DNA of 64,000 nucleotides, from NCBI GenBank assembly GCA_026168455.1, contig CM047428.1, positions 41,083,769 to 41,147,768 of the forward strand. The letters are read 5' to 3'. The notes under the pieces are model-generated. The model made no database searches and was not told the DNA's origin. It saw only the letters and a program-made list of their open reading frames with translations. Numbering within the stretch: the first letter of the stretch is position 1; each line of letters begins with the position of its first letter. Made by a program: the position numbers and the translations under genes. Positions 56,391 to 64,000 of this stretch are shown piece by piece. The stretch comes from Theocolax elegans. Lineage: Eukaryota > Arthropoda > Insecta > Hymenoptera > Cerocephalidae.

Positions 56391-57176
56391 ATCATCGCCA
56401 AAAGTTCTATGGCATTAATATTTTGTACTTTTAGAGTAATAAGACTTTCTTCTTAAATAAATAAATATTTTTATTAATTTTTATTAATTTTATAGAACTA
56501 TTTATATAATTTTAGTGGCATATAAATAAAAACCTGTTTCTTCCATTTCTCCCGTAATTCGTAATTTGCACCCTCTTTCAAAATTTGCGTTTTAATCCAT
56601 AATTATATCCAATTTATTTTTTCCTTTAGTTACAGAGCCCATATATTTATCTTCATTATTATAATCAAATTAATTCCTTAAAAAACCTTCTGTTTCTAAT
56701 AAATACATACTTGTTTATTTAAAATATTGTTTTCTATAAATATACATAATCTACTCACTTATATATCCATTCAATTTTGAAATATTAATTTCAAATATAA
56801 TTAGTATTTTATATTGCCACTGTTAAAATTTGAATTTTCTTTTGCCTATACTGTTTATAATAGAATTATCTTAAAAATGCAATAATTAATATATTTAATT
56901 TTTAACTTATTGTATATTTCACATATAGATATTTGGAAAAGTGTATGTTATACTTGATTAATATTTATTTAATTTTCAAACAATTTTGCATCTGTATGTA
57001 AAGCATTACATTGCATTTTAGATCCGTTATTATATTATTGAGTATACGTTTAAACATTTTATGAGTTTCATCAAGAATGAGTAAGCTAATACACATTCTT
57101 TCAAGTTATGTTCACAAATTTTTTTTTGCGCAAGGAAAACATACATATATTATGTATTCTTGAAAAAACAATTTTA
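56391..57176 (+). repeat. Direct repeat, left copy (about 786 bp)
   Basis: Matches 58887-59683 from CATCGCCAARAGTTCTAT to TTCTTGAAAAAACAA, with small indels (the right copy has an extra AT-rich patch near 59270). It is followed by a short CA-rich tract (57210-57240). Confidence 0.9.
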
Positions 57177-57257
57177 AAATATATATATATTATATAATTT
57201 ATTATTCCGCCGCACGCACACACACCCACATACATACATATATATATACATATATAT

Positions 57258-57779
57258 GGTCTATTTCACGTCAAGTGGTACGATGAAAATTTTAAATCAC
57301 TCCAAAATTTGAGAACAGGCTGGAAACATCTTCCAGAACATACAAAAAAAATTTAAGTGTTAAAAATAATTTGCTTAAGCGTTATTCGACCATGAAAAGT
57401 GGAAATTTTTCAATTTTTTAGAAAAATTTCTATTTTTTAAGCCATTTATCTCAAAATCTGTTGATTTTTTTGAAAAAACATTACAAACAACTTTTGTTTA
57501 AATTAATCTTTAGAACTTATCTACCATGGTTACATTTTTTAATTTTAAAATCTCGAAGAGATAGAACACCCGGACATATTGAATATCAAAAAAAAAGGCT
57601 ACCACACCATAATCGATTTTAATATAACACCTCTCAAAAGTTCACATTTTTCGCGAGCTTTCGAATGGCTTGGGTTAGCTTATTGGCCAAGACCGCTGTT
57701 GTAAGTTATGCCCCATAAACCTCATAAAATCACTAATTTTCACGTATTTTAGGACATAACTTACACCAAAGGTGTAATA
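57258..57779. mobile_element. Half foldback element GGTCTATTTCACGTC
   Basis: One TIR only, next to a TA run. Reverse complement of 28730-29234. It ends at the TA run before the next foldback element. Confidence 0.85.
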
Positions 57780-57795
57780 TATATAATATATATAT

Positions 57796-58741
57796 GGGGT
57801 ATTCCACGTGAAGTGGTCCGATCAAAATTTTAAAATGCACCAAATTTTGAGTACACATTGCAAATGTTTTTCAGAATACAGAAAAAAATTTTTAGGTACT
57901 GGAATTTATTAGCTCAAAAGTTATTATAACCTCAAAAAGTGAACTTTTTCCAGTTTTTTTCAACACCAGCTGGGTTTATCGCTATTTAACTCAAAATCTA
58001 TCAACTTTTAATATACAACATTATTTGTAACATTCGTTGCTAATTATGTGTAGAATTTATCCTTCTGGGTTAGAATTTCTAATCTTAAGGTCAATGTTAC
58101 ATAAACTACATGTCAATATTCAACTTAAAAAAAGTGTAAGTTTGTCACAATTGATTTTTTTATGCAAAAGTCTAAAAGAAAGCTTGGAGCAATACCTTTC
58201 AAATGGTCTGTAGCATTTTTATGGCCTTCAATTCTGTAAAAAGTTATGATAATTTAAAGAAAGAAAAAATTCACAAAAATTAACATGGTATTTCCCATTT
58301 AAATTTTTAAAAAAATTTGGTGTTTCTTTAAATTATCATAACTTTTTACAGAATTGAAGGCCATAAAAATGCTACAGACCATTTGAAATGTATTGCTCCA
58401 AGCTTTTTTTTAGACTTTTGGATAAAGAAAGTTTAAGTAATATTGACCTTGAGATTAGAAATTCTAATCCAGAAGAATAAATTCTACACATAATTAGCAA
58501 CGAATGTTACGTATAATGTTGTATAGTAAAAGTTGATAGATTTTGGGTTAAATAGCGATGAACCCAGCTGTTATTGAAAAAAACTGGAAAAAGTTCACTT
58601 ATTGAGGTTAGAATAACTTTTGAGCTAATAAATACCAGTACCTAAAAATTTTTTTCTGTATTCTGAAAAACATTTGCAATGTGTACCCAAAATTTGGTGC
58701 ATTTTAAAATTTTGATCGGACCACTTCACGTGGAATACCCC
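57796..58741. mobile_element. Foldback element GGGGTATTCCACG (946 bp)
   Basis: Starts GGGGTATTCCACGTGAAGTG after a TA run and ends with the complement at 58741. The arms pair over about 440 bp each, with a roughly 60-bp centre near 58280. The left arm shares sequence with 28330-28700. Confidence 0.93.
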
Positions 58742-58886
58742 ATATGTATGGTAATGAACAATTAACTTACCAAAAATAGTAAAGTGCATATACTTAATTG
58801 TAGTATTTAGGAAAAACCTATTAAAATTTTAGATTATTTTAAACGGATCTAAATAGAACTTTACCTCCTAAAATTAATTTATTGAA

Positions 58887-59683
58887 GTCATCGCCAAGAG
58901 TTCTATATGTCATTAATATTTTGTACTTTTAGAGTAATAAAACTTTCTTCTTAATTAAATTAATTTTTGTATTAGTTTTAAAGGATTATTTATAATATGT
59001 TAGCGGCGAATAAATAAAAACCTGTTTCTTCCATTTCTCCCGTAATTCGTAATTTGCACCCTCTTTCAAAATTTGCGTTTTAATCCATAATTATATCCAA
59101 TTTATTTTTCCCTTTAGTTACAGAGCCCATATATTTATTTTAATTATTATAAACAAAGGCATTCCTTAAATAACCTTTTGTATCTAATAAATACATACTT
59201 GTTTATTTAAAATATTGTTTTATATAAATATACGTAATCTACTTACTTATATATCCATACAATTTTTAAATTTGATTTAAATAATATTTAAATTAAATAC
59301 TACTAAAATAATAATTTTCGAAAAACTTTTGAAATGTAATTCGTATTTTATATTGACACTGTTAAAATTTGAATTTTCTTTTGCCATTACTGTTTATAAT
59401 AGAATTATCTTAAAAATGCAATAATTAATGTATTTAATTTTTAATCTATTGTATATTTCACATATAGATATTTGGAAAAGTGTATGTTACACTTGATTAA
59501 TATTTATTTTATCTTCGAAAAATTGTGAATATTTTTAAAAACATTACATTAAATTTTAGGTCCGTTTTTATTTTATGAGTTTTATCAGGAATAAGTAAAC
59601 TAATACACATTCTTTCAAGTTATATTCACAACTTTTTTTGCGCACGGAAAAAATACATATATTATCTATTCTTGAAAAAACAA
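58887..59683 (+). repeat. Direct repeat, right copy
   Basis: Partner of 56391-57176. It leads directly into ACACGCACACGCAC and the long AC array. Confidence 0.9.
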
Positions 59684-59695
59684 ATAACACGTATA

Positions 59696-60436
<741 letters not shown>

Positions 60437-61396
60437 CCCGTGCCGGTTTTGCTGGTCCCGCATCGTGGCGCCTCCCCAGGTGGTGGATAGGGGAATGCTT
60501 TCCAGATATGGATGGTACCGAAAAAATCAAATATTCGGGGCGAACCAAAACCAGATAGGGGAAGGCACCCCGAAATAAAACCAAGTATGGATAGTGAGCT
60601 GAAAACAACACTACCCCAAGCGGGCATGGCAATCCTGTCAAATCCCGCCACTGATTCCGATCGGGTGAAAGCCCCGGTGGTCAGTGCTGGTCCCAAGGAT
60701 TTTGGGGGGGACCAAACTCACACCGTCAAAATGGTAAATGCTGCGGAGGTTGGTCACTCGGCCTCTGTAGCATCTAATGCTACGTGTGACCTGCCCTCGA
60801 CTGGGATGTCGAGTGACGCTGACAGAGCTTTTCTCCGTCTGCGTGAGAAGGTAGATACCCTGGTGGAGTTTGTTCTTAATAAGAACAACATCCACAAAGA
60901 GCTGAAGAGTATGGCGAGAGCAACCAGCAGAGCTCTCAATGAATACGCGCGGGTGAACAGTGCTGTGTGTTCGACAGCGCCGAAAATTAAAATGGCGGAT
61001 GCGCGTAGGGATGGAACGTGCCAAACGTCGCCCATCTTCCGCGCTGAAGAGCGTCAAAAAAGGCCGGTGGAAAGGGAAAAGCCCTCACCACCTCAGCAAC
61101 CCCCGGAGAAAAGGAAGAAGGGGTCGAAGCAGCCCAATAACAAAAATGGGCCAGCAGATGCTTCGCCATCCGTACCTAATACTAGTGAGAACCAGTCAAA
61201 AGTCCCTGACTGGGTCACAGTAGTGAAGAAGGGCAAGAAGAAGAAGAAGATGAAGAACAGCCAGCCGAAGCAGCATGAGCAGCAGAAACGTGCCAGCAAA
61301 CCGGCCAAAGGCACGGCAGAGCCTAAGGCCGGAGTAAGACCCCCACGCCCAGATGCCATCAAGATCAAGGCACCTAGCGGGGGCTCTTCCTACGCC
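60437..61396 (+). pseudogene. R1-clade LINE, copy 1: 5' leader and truncated ORF1
   Basis: Starts CCGTGCCGG at the end of the AC array. ORF1 opens at 60512 and reads the same as copy 2 for about 290 codons to GGSSYA, then breaks into the second AC array at about 61396. The missing part includes both zinc knuckles and all of ORF2. Loss of the 3' side is odd for a LINE, which normally loses its 5' side. The apparent 502-codon frame to 62020 is this fragment joined to AC repeat. Confidence 0.88.
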
Positions 61397-61896
<500 letters not shown>

Positions 61897-61973
61897 CCGT
61901 GACGGGTTTTGCTCGGTCACCGCATCGTGGCGCATCCCCAGGTGGTGGATAGGGGAATGCTTTCCACATATGG

Positions 61974-63461
61974 ATGGTACCGAAAAAATCAAATATTCGG
62001 GGCGAACCAAAACCAGATAGGGGAAGGCACCCCGAAATAAAACCAAGTATGGATAGTGAGCTGAAAACAACACTACCCCAAGCGGGCATGGCAATCCTGT
62101 CAAATCCCGCCACTGATTCCGATCGGGTGAAAGCCCCGGTGGTCAGTGCTGGTCCCAAGGATTTTGGGGGGGACCAAACTCACACCGTCAAAATGGTAAA
62201 TGCTGCGGAGGTTGGTCACTCGGCCTCTGTAGCATCTAATGCTACGTGTGACCTGCCCTCGACTGGGATGTCGAGTGACGCTGACAGAGCTTTTCTCCGT
62301 CTGCGTGAGAAGGTAGATACCCTGGTGGAGTTTGTTCTTAATAAGAACAACATCCACAAAGAGCTGAAGAGTATGGCGAGAGCAACCAGCAGAGCTCTCA
62401 ATGAATACGCGCGGGTGAACAGTGCTGTGTGTTCGACAGCGCCGAAAATTAAAATGGCGGATGCGCGTAGGGATGGAACGTGCCAAACGTCGCCCATCTT
62501 CCGCGCTGAAGAGCGTCAAAAAAGGCCGGTGGAAAGGGAAAAGCCCTCACCACCTCAGCAACCCCCGGAGAAAAGGAAGAAGGGGTCGAAGCAGCCCAAT
62601 AACAAAAATGGGCCAGCAGATGCTTCGCCATCCGTACCTAATACTAGTGAGAACCAGTCAAAAGTCCCTGACTGGGTCACAGTAGTGAAGAAGGGCAAGA
62701 AGAAGAAGAAGATGAAGAACAGCCAGCCGAAGCAGCATGAGCAGCAGAAACGTGCCAGCAAACCGGCCAAAGGCACGGCAGAGCCTAAGGCCGGAGTAAG
62801 ACCCCCACGCCCAGATGCCATCAAGATCAAGGCACCTAGCGGGGGCTCTTCCTACGCTGACATTCTCCGGAAGGTCAAGGCTGCACCGGAGCTAAAGGCA
62901 CTAGGAGAACGGGTCACGCGGATCAGGCGCACCAGGGCTGGAGAGCTCCTCCTCGAACTGGGGCGACCCGGAACGGAAACGGCGGAGCTGAGGACAGTGG
63001 TCTCGTCCACACTGAGTGGGTCAGCAGAGGTCCAGCTGCTGACTCACAAAGTGTCCATCACCATCAGGGACATGGACGAGTCCACGACAACAACGGAGGT
63101 GGCCGCAGCGATTGCGGCAAAGATCGGGCCAAATGTGGTATCCCCGGATAATATTAAAACCAGGGGATCCTACAGTGGCACCCTAGCTGCGACCATCCAG
63201 CTTCCGGCAGTAGCAGCCAAAAAACTGCTGCAAGACGGGAAGCTCCGGATCGGATGGGTCAATTGCAGAGTTCGACTGCGAGAGGTATCCTCGCGCTGCT
63301 ACCGATGCCACGAATCGGGACACATCGCGAGGGAGTGCAAGAGCGCAGTCGACCGGTCAGCTCAATGCTATCGGTGCGGCCAAGAGGGCCACAAAGCAGT
63401 GGACTGCGAGGCCAAAGCCAAGACCTCGCATGAGGAAGGAGCACACATCAAAAATGATTAA
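61974..63461 (+). CDS. R1-clade LINE ORF1 (Gag-like, zinc knuckles), 495 aa
   Basis: The N-terminal half is Lys/Pro/Ser-rich with a short helical stretch (RLREKVDTLVEFVLNKN, about residues 110-126) and a basic KKGKKKKKMK tract near 240. The C-terminal half (about 295-435) matches R1-type Gag cores in style. Two CCHC knuckles (C-x2-C-x4-H-x4-C), CYRCHESGHIAREC and CYRCGQEGHKAVDC, lie at about 443-478; many R1 elements have three. It is intact, and probably coats element RNA. The ATG at 61974 is the first in frame after the AC array; ATG 62049 (MDSELKTT) is a credible alternative. The stop overlaps the ORF2 start. Confidence 0.9.
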   Translation: MVPKKSNIRGEPKPDRGRHPEIKPSMDSELKTTLPQAGMAILSNPATDSDRVKAPVVSAGPKDFGGDQTHTVKMVNAAEVGHSASVASNATCDLPSTGMSSDADRAFLRLREKVDTLVEFVLNKNNIHKELKSMARATSRALNEYARVNSAVCSTAPKIKMADARRDGTCQTSPIFRAEERQKRPVEREKPSPPQQPPEKRKKGSKQPNNKNGPADASPSVPNTSENQSKVPDWVTVVKKGKKKKKMKNSQPKQHEQQKRASKPAKGTAEPKAGVRPPRPDAIKIKAPSGGSSYADILRKVKAAPELKALGERVTRIRRTRAGELLLELGRPGTETAELRTVVSSTLSGSAEVQLLTHKVSITIRDMDESTTTTEVAAAIAAKIGPNVVSPDNIKTRGSYSGTLAATIQLPAVAAKKLLQDGKLRIGWVNCRVRLREVSSRCYRCHESGHIARECKSAVDRSAQCYRCGQEGHKAVDCEAKAKTSHEEGAHIKND

Positions 63462-64000
63462 GGTGCTCCAAATAAACCTCAACCACTGCGCTGTGGCCCA
63501 GGACCTGCTGTCCCAGCTGGTCAGAGAGGAGAGAGCGGACGTAGCGATCATCAGCGAGGAGTTCCGGGATCTCGAGAAGTCGAACTGGGTAAGGGATGCC
63601 ACGGGCAAGGCGGCCATCTGGGTATGTGGAAATATACACATCTCCAGAAAGATGGTCGCCCCCCTTCCCAGCTTCACCTGGGTGGAGGTGGCGGGGGTAC
63701 GCATGTACAGCTGCTACTTCCCGCCCAGCGATCCCACCGAGGACTTTGCGAGATCTCTGGATGCAGTCGTCACCAGTGCTCGGTCCTCACGGCTACCGGT
63801 CGCAATCGGTGGGGACTTTAATGCTTGGGCGACGGACTGGGGCAGCGCCAAGACCAACGCGCGTGGTCGCGCACTTCTCGAGGCGTTCGCTCTACTAGGG
63901 CTGGAGATCGCTAACACAGGGACAACCCCGACTTTCACCAAAGCCGGCAAGTCGTCCATAGTCGACCTCACCTTCGTCGATCCAAGATTGATGGGGGGAG
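63454..64000 (+). CDS. R1-clade LINE ORF2, APE endonuclease domain (partial)
   Basis: ATG at 63454 overlaps the ORF1 stop as ATGATTAA, so ORF2 is in the -1 frame; the frame is also open from ATG 63430. It reads VLQINLNHCAVAQDLL, a typical R1-type start. Endonuclease motifs follow: IISEEF (catalytic E), VAIGGDFNAWATDWG (catalytic D and N) and SSIVDLTFVD near the end. No stop through 64000; RT must lie beyond the edge. The protein would cut the target and prime reverse transcription. The endonuclease would define the AC-repeat specificity if that is real. Confidence 0.92.
   Translation, partial: MIKVLQINLNHCAVAQDLLSQLVREERADVAIISEEFRDLEKSNWVRDATGKAAIWVCGNIHISRKMVAPLPSFTWVEVAGVRMYSCYFPPSDPTEDFARSLDAVVTSARSSRLPVAIGGDFNAWATDWGSAKTNARGRALLEAFALLGLEIANTGTTPTFTKAGKSSIVDLTFVDPRLMGG

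Larger units (their letters stand above)
61897..64000 (+). mobile_element. R1-clade LINE, copy 2, continues past the right edge
   Basis: A leader of about 77 bp after the AC array, ORF1, then an overlapping ORF2 cut off by the window end. High GC compared with the surroundings. Established knowledge: R1-clade families insert into specific sites, and the Mino family is described as inserting into AC repeats. Both copies here start right after AC repeats. Confidence 0.9.

Overview
The window looks like arthropod, most likely insect, nuclear DNA. It is AT-rich and full of eukaryotic transposons: Ty1/copia, piggyBac, Helitron, hAT, foldback/MITE elements, CR1/L2-like LINEs, solo LTRs and an R1-clade LINE. 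R1-clade elements are known mainly from arthropods. I found no host protein-coding gene. The species cannot be fixed from this sequence; a hymenopteran would fit but is a guess. All calls come from reading by eye, so element edges may be off by a few bases.

Layout: 1-2279 is the 3' part of a copia pol gene that runs in from the left edge, followed by a 109-bp tandem hairpin repeat. From about 2985 to 14921 lies one decayed Helitron (basic N-terminal repeats, HUH Rep domain, SF1 helicase) cut apart by a piggyBac element with TTAA target duplications (3115-6101), a DDE-transposase fragment, half of a foldback element and two long-TIR elements. 16.1-22.4 kb holds foldback MITEs, local duplications and a 59-bp minisatellite. 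22.8-25.8 kb is a broken hAT element with an intron-split BED finger. 26-31 kb is MITE-rich and includes a TTAA-flanked 894-bp element.

31.6-45.2 kb holds three minus-strand LINEs. LINE-2 (31.6-36.7 kb) is broken and carries a solo LTR, which itself carries a 103-bp hAT MITE; both nested insertions have clean target duplications. LINE-3 (38.4-41.1 kb) is degenerate. LINE-1 (41.3-45.2 kb) keeps an intact 1113-residue endonuclease/reverse transcriptase frame. 46.8-53.3 kb holds palindromic elements, including one with an inverted pair of tRNA-like sequences, a 1.65-kb foldback element, and a Helitron 3' end joined to a 460-bp block also present 5 kb away. A second solo LTR of the 32.6-kb family is at 53.6-55.0 kb, on the opposite strand.

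56-59.7 kb is a local duplication around two foldback elements. Its right-hand copy ends in a giant (AC)n array in which two copies of an R1-clade LINE sit: a 3'-truncated copy (60.4-61.4 kb) and one with intact ORF1 and an ORF2 still open at the right edge (61.9-64 kb). The genes do not form a pathway. They are selfish elements, and their nesting gives a relative order of insertion. The most interesting items are the AC-embedded R1-clade element, the tRNA-bearing palindrome, the solo LTRs with a 34-bp internal minisatellite, the foldback family that always sits in TA runs, and the intact LINE with a long Ser/Asn/His-rich linker.
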